DNA of 62,040 bases from Gammaproteobacteria bacterium. Its GTDB lineage: Bacteria; Pseudomonadota; Gammaproteobacteria; Steroidobacterales; Steroidobacteraceae. Both the position numbers and the translations under genes were made by a program. Position 1 is the first letter of the stretch. Each line of letters starts with the position of its first letter. This document shows positions 38,251 to 46,316 of this stretch, in pieces. The notes beneath the pieces are model-generated. The model was not told the origin of the DNA, ran no database searches, and was given only the letters and a program-made list of their open reading frames with translations. The stretch lies in the NCBI GenBank assembly GCA_016874555.1, contig VGTW01000004.1:1-62040 (forward strand), written 5' to 3'.

Positions 38251-39687
38251 TCAATGTCCGCCAGCAGCCTCGCCAGGTTTCGCAGCGGCCATGCCCCGCG
38301 TCACCGCCTCCACAGGTCGCCCCGCGAACGCCGACTGCAGCGACGCCTCGGCAAGCCAGAATTGCTGCTCCGCGTCGATGGCCGCCATCACGGTCGTGAT
38401 CTGTTCCCGCGCATCCGTCAACAGCTCGAAAACGCCAACGATCATGCCGTTGTAGCGCAGCAGGCTTTCCTCGGCGATGGTCTTGCGCAGCGGCACAAGC
38501 TCGTCTCGATGGTGACGAGCGATATCATAGGCCGCGAGATAAGCCGAATAACTCTCGCGCAAATGCGAGCTGGCAGCCCGTAAGGTGGCCTCGAGGTTAC
38601 CAGCGGCAGCGAGTGTCTCGCCGTCGAGCGCCCGACGGTCAAGCTCACCGGCGTCGAAGATAGGCAACCGAACGTCGATCTCGTAGCCACGTGCCTCAGG
38701 ATCGCGGCGCAAACCCACCTCAATATCGGTGAGCGTAGTGACTTTACCGAGCCCACGGCGTGCCGCGGCAGCCCGCCATTGCGCCTCAGCGACTTTGACA
38801 TCGACACGTTCGGCATTCACGCGCGCGCGAACGGCATCGGCCGAGAGTGCTTGCTGCGGCATCTCCGGCAGTCGCTCGGGCAGTTGCAGACGCTTGGCAT
38901 ATTCGTCGTCGAGCCCGAGTGCGCGCACCAACTCCTCTCGAGTGACGCTCGCTTGCTGCCGCGCCAGCACGGCCTGAGTACGCGCATCCGCCGCAAAGGC
39001 TTGCTGGCGCGCGCGCGACATTTTGTTAAAGTTACCCGCGGCCTCCATACGGCGCGCGAGCTCGGCACTCGCCGCCGCGCTCTCGAGGACCCGCGCGGCA
39101 TAACGCTGGCGCTGCTCAGCGGCCACGGCACGCACCCAGGCTTGGCGAACCCGCGTGACCTCGTCGATCACCGCGATCGCGAGCTCAGTCTGCGCGGCCT
39201 CGACGGCCGCCGTGGCCACCCGCTGTCGCTGCGGCAGGGTAAGTAGTTCAAGCAAACCGAAGCTCAGCAAGCGACCGATTTCGATCTCGCTGCCGTGCCG
39301 GACCCGCTCGTAGTTGAACATGGGATTGCTGATGCGTCCTGCGCGTGCAGCCCCAGCAATCGCCTCGGACTTGCCGGCGAGCAGCGCCTGCAGCGAGGGA
39401 CTGCCGAGAAGTGCCACGCGTACCGCAGCGTCCTGAGCAAGCGGCGCCGCGAGCAAGGCATCAAGACCTTCACGGCGCGTGCGCAGCATCTCGGCATCCG
39501 TCGCGAGTTCGAGATTCTCGGCGGTGAAAGTCGCCAGCTGCCGATTGACCTCGCGCACGCCCGCGGCGCTTTCGGACGTGGCGCAGCCTGCGAACAGCCC
39601 GCTCGAGACTGCGGCAGACAAGGTGGCCAGCATCGGGGCCCGCAGCATCGCCGCGAGACCGCAGCAACGCGGGAGCGGAGTCGTCAT
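38251..39687 (-). CDS. TolC-family outer-membrane efflux lipoprotein
   Basis: A 478-residue outer-membrane factor with a lipobox LFAGC near residue 35 of the longest ATG reading. Long Ala/Arg/Glu-rich helices in the repeated TolC pattern follow (AALLGSPSLQALL-like conduit start, LLELLTLPQRQRVATAAVEAA, RRMEAAGNFNKMSRARQQAF), and the second half repeats it (LRESYSAYLAAYDIARHHRDEL, LLRYNGMIVGVFELL). The ATG at 39687 gives a long signal region; the ATG at 39648 would give a standard 22-residue lipoprotein signal and is a good alternative. Its 5' part overlaps the cupin gene by over 200 bases. It precedes the multicopper oxidase, suggesting metal efflux. Confidence 0.88.
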   Translation of the reverse strand: MTTPLPRCCGLAAMLRAPMLATLSAAVSSGLFAGCATSESAAGVREVNRQLATFTAENLELATDAEMLRTRREGLDALLAAPLAQDAAVRVALLGSPSLQALLAGKSEAIAGAARAGRISNPMFNYERVRHGSEIEIGRLLSFGLLELLTLPQRQRVATAAVEAAQTELAIAVIDEVTRVRQAWVRAVAAEQRQRYAARVLESAAASAELARRMEAAGNFNKMSRARQQAFAADARTQAVLARQQASVTREELVRALGLDDEYAKRLQLPERLPEMPQQALSADAVRARVNAERVDVKVAEAQWRAAAARRGLGKVTTLTDIEVGLRRDPEARGYEIDVRLPIFDAGELDRRALDGETLAAAGNLEATLRAASSHLRESYSAYLAAYDIARHHRDELVPLRKTIAEESLLRYNGMIVGVFELLTDAREQITTVMAAIDAEQQFWLAEASLQSAFAGRPVEAVTRGMAAAKPGEAAGGH

Positions 39688-40150
39688 GGGTGTACAGTTT
39701 ATCAAGCGGTTCGGTTACCGTGTTGCGCCCGGTGACCACGACGAACAAAAGCAGACAGGGCTTGGGCCACGGATTTTCGAAACTGTGCTCGTTACCACCT
39801 TGTATCAGGGTGTCGCCCTGTCGCAAGTCGAAATCTCGGCCCGGTAGCTTCAAGCGCAGCCGCCCCGACAGAATAGCCATGTAGTCGAGCGTGAGGTTGC
39901 TGTGCATGGGGATTTTCGGTGCGCGCTCGCCCCCGGGAATTTCGGTGACGTAAAACGAGGTCCCGGCAAAGTTCTCGCGGTAAGCGTTACCAGCGGTCAG
40001 CCCCGCGTCAGCACGCAACGGCAGCCCTGCGGGGAGTCCCGCGCTCTCCCAGAGTCGGGTGACACGCGTACCGCCGCAATAAATGACGTTGGTCGGCTCG
40101 ACGTCGGCGATCACGATCGCGCGCCCTTGCGGATCCCGACTGGTGACCAC
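39470..40150 (-). CDS. Cupin-domain protein with out-of-frame C-terminal extension
   Basis: The first 155 or so residues form a complete single cupin. The core is HSNLTLDYMAILSGRLRLKL with QGDTLIQGGNEHSFENPW, giving both cupin motifs with metal-site His residues, and strand FVVVTGRN at the end. The family consists of small proteins of unknown enzymology that often begin RRVVTGxDxxG; here the start is a GTG at 40150, because a TAG lies just upstream. Residues about 156-226 read through into the TolC-family gene in another frame. They look like translated shadow (Arg-rich, no homology), so the native stop has probably been lost. The sequence may still be functional, since the cupin fold is intact. 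Confidence 0.72.
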   Translation of the reverse strand: MVTSRDPQGRAIVIADVEPTNVIYCGGTRVTRLWESAGLPAGLPLRADAGLTAGNAYRENFAGTSFYVTEIPGGERAPKIPMHSNLTLDYMAILSGRLRLKLPGRDFDLRQGDTLIQGGNEHSFENPWPKPCLLLFVVVTGRNTVTEPLDKLYTHDDSAPALLRSRGDAAGPDAGHLVCRSLERAVRRLRHVRKRRGRARGQSAAGDFHRRESRTRDGCRDAAHAP

Positions 40151-40174
40151 CCGTCGAAGGCGAGTCCTCGGCGC

Positions 40175-40249
40175 CTACAGCGAGATCGCTTGACGACTCG
40201 CCAGAAAGCCACTCAAAAAAATCAATGCCCGACGAGTCAGCGATTTCAT
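40175..40249 (-). other. Possible 24-codon leader ORF upstream of the cupin gene
   Basis: ATG at 40249 opens a 24-codon frame (MKSLTRRALIFLSGFLASRQ then AISL) ending in TAG 24 bases before the cupin GTG. Its start looks like the beginning of an export signal, so it could be the stump of a deleted gene or a short leader. There is no independent evidence of translation. Confidence 0.25.
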
Positions 40250-40277
40250 GTTGTCAGACCCGTGGTCGAAACGCCGC

Positions 40278-40457
40278 CTAGGTGACGAACGCCAGCAACG
40301 TCGCCAGCGCAAACGAGAGCGCCAAAATGAGCAGCACAAGCCCGGCAACGATCGGGAAACTGCCGAGCCACCCGGCAAACCCCTGACCGCACCGCCAACC
40401 CGCAAGCGTAGTACGGCCGATCAACGCAGGTGCCAAGATTATTTTGAGCGCGAGCAT
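40278..40457 (-). pseudogene. Small membrane protein remnant (59 codons)
   Basis: ATG at 40457 to TAG at 40278 encodes 59 residues. The opening LALKIILAPALIG then GWLGSFPIVAG resembles the N-terminus of a family of multi-span membrane proteins of about 130-260 residues (typically LKLxLAPxLIxxxTLAGRRWGxxxxGWLxxxP). After that it passes straight into one hydrophobic helix (LVLLILALSFALATLLAF) and stops. I read it as an internally deleted copy, but a genuine one- or two-helix small protein is possible. It follows the acyl-CoA synthetase gene by five bases on the same strand. The rest of the 312-bp gap before the cupin gene holds only a 24-codon frame. Confidence 0.45.
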
Positions 40458-40462
40458 CGAAC

Positions 40463-42085
40463 TCAGGCTTGCAGCCGATGATCACGGAGGCGTTCGCGCA
40501 ACAGGTTTTTTTGCATCTTGCCAGTCGCACCGAGCGGAATGCTATCGACGAATACGACATCGTCCGGGATCTGCCACTTGGCAACCTTGCCCTCGTAGAA
40601 CGCCAGCAACTCGTCGCGACCGACCTCGACCCCGGTTTTTTTGACGATCACGAGTAGCGGTCGCTCTGCCCATTTTTCATGCGGCATGGCGATACAAGCG
40701 GCCATGGCGACGGCGGGATGCGCCATCGCGATGTTCTCGACTTCGATGGAGCTGATCCACTCGCCGCCCGACTTGATCACATCTTTGCTGCGATCGGTGA
40801 TCTGCAGGAAGCCATCGGGGTCGATACTCGCCACATCGCCAGTGTGGAACCACCCATCGAGCAAAAGTTTTTCGCGCTCGTGCTTGAAGTAGTGCGAAAC
40901 GATCCACGGACCGCGGACCAGCAGATCGCCAGTACTTTTGCCGTCCCAAGGTAATTCTTTACCCTGCGGATCCACGATCTTCATGTCGACGCCGTACACG
41001 GCGCGACCTTGTGTCGCCAAGATGGGTAACTGCTCGCTCCAAGGCAGCGCCAGTTGCTTGCCCTTGAGTCGGCACACCGTGCCAAGAGGCGACATCTCGG
41101 TCATACCCCAGCCGTGCAAAACTTCGACGCCCAGCTGATGGAAGGCTTCGATCATCGCCGGCGGACAAGCCGAGCCACCGACACTGGTGCGCTGCAAAGT
41201 GCTGAAACGTTTGCCCTCGGCATGCAAATGATTGAGCAGCGCGAGCCAAACCGTCGGCACACCCGCCGCGCAGGTCACGCGCTCGCTCTCCATGAGTTCG
41301 TACACCGACTTGCCATCGAGCGCGGGCCCAGGCCACACCACTTTTGCCCCGGTCATGGCGGCGGCGTACGGCACACCCCAAGCGTTGACATGAAACATCG
41401 GCACCACGGGCAAAGTGCAGTCGCGCGACGAAAGACCCGTGGCATCGGGCAGCGCACCCGCGTAGGCATGCAAAGTCGTCGAGCGGTGGCTGTAGAGCAC
41501 GCCCTTCGGATCGCCGGTCGTGCCACTCGTGTAGCAGAGAGCAGCCGCGAGGCGCTCGTCGAACTCGGGCCACTGGTAATCGGAATTTTGCGCGCCGATC
41601 CAGGCTTCGTAACTCACGAGCCCCGGAATACCCGTGTCCGCCGGCAACGCATCGGCCTCGCAGAGCGCGACCCAGCGCCGCACCGTGAGGCAATGCGCCG
41701 CGATCGCCTTCACGAGCGGCAGGAAAGTCATGTCGAAGCAAAAAATTTCGTCTGCAGCGTCGTTGGTGATCCAGGCGATCTGCTCCGGCTTCAAGCGCGG
41801 GTTGATGGTGTGCACCACGCGACCGCTGCCACTCACCCCAAAATACAGCTCGAAATGCCGATAGCCATTCCAAGCGAGTGTCGCGACACGGGCTGACTGC
41901 GTGAGACCCTCGGCATCGATGGCTTTAGCCAATTGTTGAGACCGACGCCGTGCGTCGCGATAGGTGTAGCGGTGAATGTCACCTTCGACCCGTCGGGACA
42001 CCATCTCGACATCGCCGTGGTGCCGCGCCGCAAAATCGATAAACCGCGAAATCAATAGCGGTTGATCCTGCATCAAACCCAACAT
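40463..42085 (-). CDS. Fatty acyl-CoA synthetase (AMP-forming, medium/long chain)
   Basis: ANL-superfamily ligase of 540 residues that activates a fatty acid with ATP and CoA. The start [16 protein letters not shown] at 42085 is the conserved beginning of this family and has AGGGGG upstream; in-frame codons further up lack homology. Motifs are the P-loop [12 protein letters not shown] (A3), [18 protein letters not shown] (A5), [17 protein letters not shown] (A7), [15 protein letters not shown] (A8) and the catalytic Lys in [12 protein letters not shown] (A10). Cytoplasmic. Divergent from the photolyase-like gene. Confidence 0.92.
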   Translation of the reverse strand: MLGLMQDQPLLISRFIDFAARHHGDVEMVSRRVEGDIHRYTYRDARRRSQQLAKAIDAEGLTQSARVATLAWNGYRHFELYFGVSGSGRVVHTINPRLKPEQIAWITNDAADEIFCFDMTFLPLVKAIAAHCLTVRRWVALCEADALPADTGIPGLVSYEAWIGAQNSDYQWPEFDERLAAALCYTSGTTGDPKGVLYSHRSTTLHAYAGALPDATGLSSRDCTLPVVPMFHVNAWGVPYAAAMTGAKVVWPGPALDGKSVYELMESERVTCAAGVPTVWLALLNHLHAEGKRFSTLQRTSVGGSACPPAMIEAFHQLGVEVLHGWGMTEMSPLGTVCRLKGKQLALPWSEQLPILATQGRAVYGVDMKIVDPQGKELPWDGKSTGDLLVRGPWIVSHYFKHEREKLLLDGWFHTGDVASIDPDGFLQITDRSKDVIKSGGEWISSIEVENIAMAHPAVAMAACIAMPHEKWAERPLLVIVKKTGVEVGRDELLAFYEGKVAKWQIPDDVVFVDSIPLGATGKMQKNLLRERLRDHRLQA

Positions 42086-42208
42086 GATCCACCCCCTACG
42101 CCGGTTGCTGGAGCCGAGTTTACGACAGGGCCTCAGGGGGCGGGCCACGAAAGACATGAACGCGCGGTTTCAAGTGGAAGTGCAACAGTGGAGAATCCTG
42201 ATCTTCCG

Positions 42209-43789
42209 ATGCACCCTCAAGTTGTCTGGTTCAAGCGCGACCTGCGCCTCCACGACCACGCGCCGCTCCTGGCAGCTGCCGCGCACGGCCCGGTATTGCC
42301 CCTGTATATCGTCGAACCCGAACTCTGGACACAAGCCGACCGCTCGTTCCGACACTGGCAGTTTATTCAAAGTTCACTCCGCGATCTGCAACACGCCCTG
42401 CGATCACTTGGCGGCGTGCTCCAGATCGAGCGCGGCGAAGTCATCGAAGTTCTGCGCCACTTCAAAAAACGGATCGGCCCTTTTGAACTTTGGTCGTATG
42501 AAGAGACTGGCAACGCTTGGACATTCGCGCGCGATCGTCAAGTTGTTTCTTGGTGTCGTACCGAGGGCATACGCTGGCATGAACTGCCGGCGAATGGCGT
42601 CGTACGGCGCCTGCGAAATCGCGACGGCTGGGCGGCGGCCCGTAACGCCGTGATGCAGGCACCTTGCGTACCGGCCCCGACTCAACTCCGTTTCCTCGCC
42701 TTCGCTAACGAAGAGCTGGCGAACGACCGAAGTTCGGCTGCGCTCGAAGAGCCGATCGTCGGCATGGCCTCAGCAGGTCGCGTGCAAGCCGGGGGTCGGC
42801 GCGAGGGCCTCGCCGTACTCGAGAGTTTTTTGCAGTCGCGCTCCAGTCGTTACATGCGCACGATCTCCAAGCCCGGAATCTCGGCGCGTCACTGCTCGCG
42901 TTTGAGTGCCCATATCGCTTACGGCACCCTGTCGGTGCGCGAGATCGACCAGGCGGCCGCCGCGCGCCAAGCACTGCTCGCGGACGAACCCAACCCAGGC
43001 AGCGCCGAATGGGCGCGGCAGCTGCAGGCGTTTCGATCGCGGCTCGCCTGGCGCTGTCATTTCGTACAAAAGCTGGAGCAGCAGCCCGCAATCGAATTCC
43101 GCTGCATGCACCCGGCGTTCGAGGGCATGCGCGGTAGCGAGTCACGTGCTGATTTTTTTGATGCCTGGCGCGAGGGGCGCACCGGCTATCCGCTCATCGA
43201 CGCCTGCATGCGTTCGTTGCAAGCGAATGGGTGGATCACCTTTCGCATGCGGGCGCTGCTCGTGTCATTTGCCAGTTATCACCTGTGGCTCGATTGGCGA
43301 CTCACGGCACCGGTGCTCGCGCAGCTATTCACCGATTACGAACCCGGCATTCACTACAGCCAATTCCAGATGCAGTCTGGCGTCACAGGAATCAACGCCG
43401 TGCGCATATACAACCCGGTCAAGCAATCGATCGAACACGATCCTGAGGGCAAATTCATCCGTCGCTATCTGCCGGAACTGCGCGACCTGCCGGACGAACT
43501 CATCCATGAACCCTGGAAAGCCGACAGCCCGCCGCGCGACTATCCGCCGCCCGTGGTTGAGCACGAAGCGGCCGCGCGAGACGCTCGCCAAAAAATGGCG
43601 CCCTATTGGCGCGGGAAGGAATTTCGCGATCAGGCGCGGGAGGTGTTCCGCAAGCTCGGCAGTCGCAACCGACCGACCGAGACCCGTCGCCGAGCCAAAG
43701 CTCGGGCGACGACTAAAGCGAAAGCCGCAACTGTTGCTACGACTAGCGCGAGCACGCAAATGTCTCTGGGACTCGACGAGGCCGACTAA
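42209..43789 (+). CDS. Photolyase/cryptochrome-family flavoprotein
   Basis: A 526-residue member of the DNA photolyase/cryptochrome superfamily. The N-terminal Rossmann-like antenna domain starts QVVWFKRDLRLHDH. The FAD-binding helical domain has RTGYPLIDACMRSLQANGW, then FRMRALLVSFASYHLWLDWR and QMQSGVTGINAVRIYNP. It belongs to a bacterial subgroup distinct from classical PhrB, whose members are usually annotated only as FAD-binding photolyase-like. The last 40 residues are unusually basic and Ala/Thr-rich (RRRAKARATTKAKAATVATT), a likely nucleic-acid-binding tail. ATG at 42209; a GTG seven codons upstream is possible. Repair activity versus light sensing cannot be decided by sequence. Confidence 0.87.
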   Translation: MHPQVVWFKRDLRLHDHAPLLAAAAHGPVLPLYIVEPELWTQADRSFRHWQFIQSSLRDLQHALRSLGGVLQIERGEVIEVLRHFKKRIGPFELWSYEETGNAWTFARDRQVVSWCRTEGIRWHELPANGVVRRLRNRDGWAAARNAVMQAPCVPAPTQLRFLAFANEELANDRSSAALEEPIVGMASAGRVQAGGRREGLAVLESFLQSRSSRYMRTISKPGISARHCSRLSAHIAYGTLSVREIDQAAAARQALLADEPNPGSAEWARQLQAFRSRLAWRCHFVQKLEQQPAIEFRCMHPAFEGMRGSESRADFFDAWREGRTGYPLIDACMRSLQANGWITFRMRALLVSFASYHLWLDWRLTAPVLAQLFTDYEPGIHYSQFQMQSGVTGINAVRIYNPVKQSIEHDPEGKFIRRYLPELRDLPDELIHEPWKADSPPRDYPPPVVEHEAAARDARQKMAPYWRGKEFRDQAREVFRKLGSRNRPTETRRRAKARATTKAKAATVATTSASTQMSLGLDEAD

Positions 43790-43801
43790 GGCCCGCTTGC
43801 G

Positions 43802-44707
43802 CTACTGAAAAAAACGGAACAGCACCTCAGCGACCGCTTTCGGGTCCTCCTCAGGCAACGAGTGCCCCAGGGGCTCTAGCGTGACCACTTCGGCGTGTGG
43901 CAGCCAGAGCATCAATTCTTTGTTGTCAGCTGCTTTGAAGAGCGCGTCCTTGCCGCCGAACAGCAGCAAAGTCGGCGCCGTGATTTTCTTGGCGGTCGTT
44001 CGCAGGTCACGCGAAACCTCAGCCTGATCGAGCATCGCACGCCAAAGATGCGCCGGGATCCGTGCGGACTCACGTCGCATGTGGTACTGGATCTGCGGGT
44101 CTAGCCCCGGCACCTCCCACCACGCCTTCATGAAAGCGGAATCAGGATCGATGGGATCTTTGAGCACGCGGATCTCGGCATCGAACGGACCAAACGTTGG
44201 CAAATACGCTGGTGAATCGGGACTCGGTAGGCTGCGACGCCCGATGGTCGAGCCGATCACCATCAACTTATCCAGGCGCTCCGGCCAAAAGGCTGCGAAC
44301 GTTTGCGCCACCATACCGCCTAGCGAGTGTCCGGCGACGTGCGCCCGCGAAATCCCCATCTTGTCGAGAAACAACTTGGCATCATGGGCGTAATCGAGGC
44401 GCGTGTAGCAGCACTCGGGTTTATCGGTCTCGCCGTGACCGCGCTGATCGAGTAGAAAAACGTGATAGCGCGCGGCCAACAAACGCCCGAGCGGTAAATA
44501 ACCGAGCGAGCTGTTGGTGTAACCATGCAGAAACAGTAGCACTGGTTTGCCGGGCTCACCGAGCTCAACGTACCCCATGCGCATACCGCTCGCGAGCACC
44601 GTGCTCTTGCGCTCAGCGCCCCATGGTTTGGTGGCATCCGCCGCTACCGCGCTGGTCGCAAACATTGCGATTCCCAGCAGCCAGACCAAAAAAATGCCTC
44701 GTCGCAT
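43802..44707 (-). CDS. Exported alpha/beta hydrolase
   Basis: A 301-residue alpha/beta-hydrolase with an N-terminal signal peptide (residues 1-22, IFLVWLLGIAMFATSAVA). The oxyanion segment is LFLHGYTNSSLGY, the nucleophile Ser128 sits in the elbow GHSLGG, the acid is Asp in GGKDALF, and the base is His in LGHSLPEE. It probably works in the periplasm on an ester, lactone or similar bond. The ATG at 44707 has GAGG seven bases upstream and lies nine bases after the BCCT stop, so it is the last gene of the catabolic operon. Substrate is unknown. Confidence 0.88.
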   Translation of the reverse strand: MRRGIFLVWLLGIAMFATSAVAADATKPWGAERKSTVLASGMRMGYVELGEPGKPVLLFLHGYTNSSLGYLPLGRLLAARYHVFLLDQRGHGETDKPECCYTRLDYAHDAKLFLDKMGISRAHVAGHSLGGMVAQTFAAFWPERLDKLMVIGSTIGRRSLPSPDSPAYLPTFGPFDAEIRVLKDPIDPDSAFMKAWWEVPGLDPQIQYHMRRESARIPAHLWRAMLDQAEVSRDLRTTAKKITAPTLLLFGGKDALFKAADNKELMLWLPHAEVVTLEPLGHSLPEEDPKAVAEVLFRFFQ

Positions 44708-44716
44708 AACTCTACC

Positions 44717-46303
44717 TCAACGCTTGTCCACTTGCTCTTCGCTGCGACGCGCCTTGGCGAGGCCGCGCAGCGTACCGGCACAAATCAGCGTGATCACGAT
44801 CATGAATGGCAGGCCGGTGACCACCGAACCCGACTGCAGCGAGCGCAGGCCACCGCCAAGCAGCAGCGCAACCGCCGCCGCCCCCACAACGACGATCCAG
44901 AACACGCGCTGGACCTTGCGGGTGTCGGTCTTGCCGCCGGCGCTCAAGGCGTCGAGCACCAGCGTGCCTGAGTCCCAGGAGGTGATGAAAAACACCATGA
45001 CGAGCACGATCCCGATGAGGCTCGAGATGTGAGCAAGCGGCAAGTCGCTCAGCATCACGAATAGTTTGAGCGGCAGCTCGGCGTCGATCAGCGCCTGATG
45101 GCCACCGCTCACGATCTGTTCGATGGCTACCGTGCCGAATGCCGTGAACCAGATCACCGAGACGATTGACGGTAACAGCACGATGTAAAACACCGTCTCG
45201 CGTACGGTTCTCCCACGGGAGATACGCGCGATGAACATACCGACGAACGGCGCCCAAGCCGTCCACCACGCCCAATAAAAGATCGTCCAATCACGGAAGA
45301 ACGGGCCATCCCCGCGACCGCTCACACCGACGAGATCATCGAACTCGCGCGTGACCGCCACCACGGACTCGCCCAATCCCGCGATGATGGCACTGGTGGA
45401 GCCGACCACGATCACGAACACACAGAGCACTACCGCGAGAGCAATGTTGATCAGGCTCAGCCATTTAACGCCGATTTCCAAACCCAACACCACGGAGAGC
45501 GTGGTCACGGCGGCGATCAAGACGATTAGCAGAATCTGATTGAGCGGGCTGAATTCGATGCCAAAGAGATAACCCATACCCGCCAGCGCCTGCTGCGCTC
45601 CGAGTCCGAGCGAAGTCGCAAGACCCGCAACCGTCGCGACGATGGCAAGCCCATCGACGACATGCCCAAGCGGACCCCAGACGCGCTCGCCGAAAAGCGG
45701 ATAAAGACTGGAGCGAATGGTGAGCGGCAAACCGTAATTATAGGAGAAAAGTGCGAGTGCGACCGCCACCACCGCGAAGATCGACCACGGATGAATGGTC
45801 CAATGAAATATCGTCGCTGCCATCGCAAGGTCGGTTGCGCCTTTGACGTCGCCTGCCGCGCCGCCCAAGGGCGCGGCCCCGGTCGTATCACCCACGGCCG
45901 CTATCGAGCTCGAGAAATGCGAGATCGGCTCGGCGACCGAATAAAACACCATGCCGATACCCATACCAGCCGCGAATAGCATCGCGAACCAGGCGATATT
46001 CGAAAAGTCGGGGTGCGCATCGGCGCCACCGAGGCGTACGCTGCCAAAGGGTGTCACCATCAAGAATATGCAGAACAGTACAAAGAAATTGGCCAGCGAG
46101 GCCATCAGCCAGCCCGCCTCGCGGGTAATGAACCCGAGCGCCGTGTCAAAGATTTCGACAGCAGGCTTCGGGAAAGCGATTACGAGCGCGACGATGAGCA
46201 CGATAACGGCCGCCGCGACCGGAAATACTACCCGATGCACATCGAGGCCAAGCCACCGAAGGTTGTGTTCACCGATCCGATGCTCGCTGCGATAACTCGA
46301 CAT
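44717..46303 (-). CDS. BCCT-family betaine/choline/carnitine-type transporter
   Basis: A 528-residue secondary transporter with twelve predicted helices for quaternary ammonium or sulfonium zwitterions. The glycine stretch GMGIG is present in FAAGMGIGMVFYSVAEP. The aromatic box is recognisable in helix 4 (FHWTIHPWSIF, with the third aromatic Phe instead of the Tyr of BetP) and in helix 8 (FYWAWWTAWAPFVGMFIARISRGRT). GMGIG with this helix 8 pattern fits sodium- or proton-coupled importers such as BetP and BetT. No long charged C-terminal osmosensor tail is seen, which argues for nutrient uptake. It lies in a tightly spaced operon with oxidoreductases. Confidence 0.93.
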   Translation of the reverse strand: MSSYRSEHRIGEHNLRWLGLDVHRVVFPVAAAVIVLIVALVIAFPKPAVEIFDTALGFITREAGWLMASLANFFVLFCIFLMVTPFGSVRLGGADAHPDFSNIAWFAMLFAAGMGIGMVFYSVAEPISHFSSSIAAVGDTTGAAPLGGAAGDVKGATDLAMAATIFHWTIHPWSIFAVVAVALALFSYNYGLPLTIRSSLYPLFGERVWGPLGHVVDGLAIVATVAGLATSLGLGAQQALAGMGYLFGIEFSPLNQILLIVLIAAVTTLSVVLGLEIGVKWLSLINIALAVVLCVFVIVVGSTSAIIAGLGESVVAVTREFDDLVGVSGRGDGPFFRDWTIFYWAWWTAWAPFVGMFIARISRGRTVRETVFYIVLLPSIVSVIWFTAFGTVAIEQIVSGGHQALIDAELPLKLFVMLSDLPLAHISSLIGIVLVMVFFITSWDSGTLVLDALSAGGKTDTRKVQRVFWIVVVGAAAVALLLGGGLRSLQSGSVVTGLPFMIVITLICAGTLRGLAKARRSEEQVDKR

Positions 46304-46316
46304 GTGAATTTCAGCC

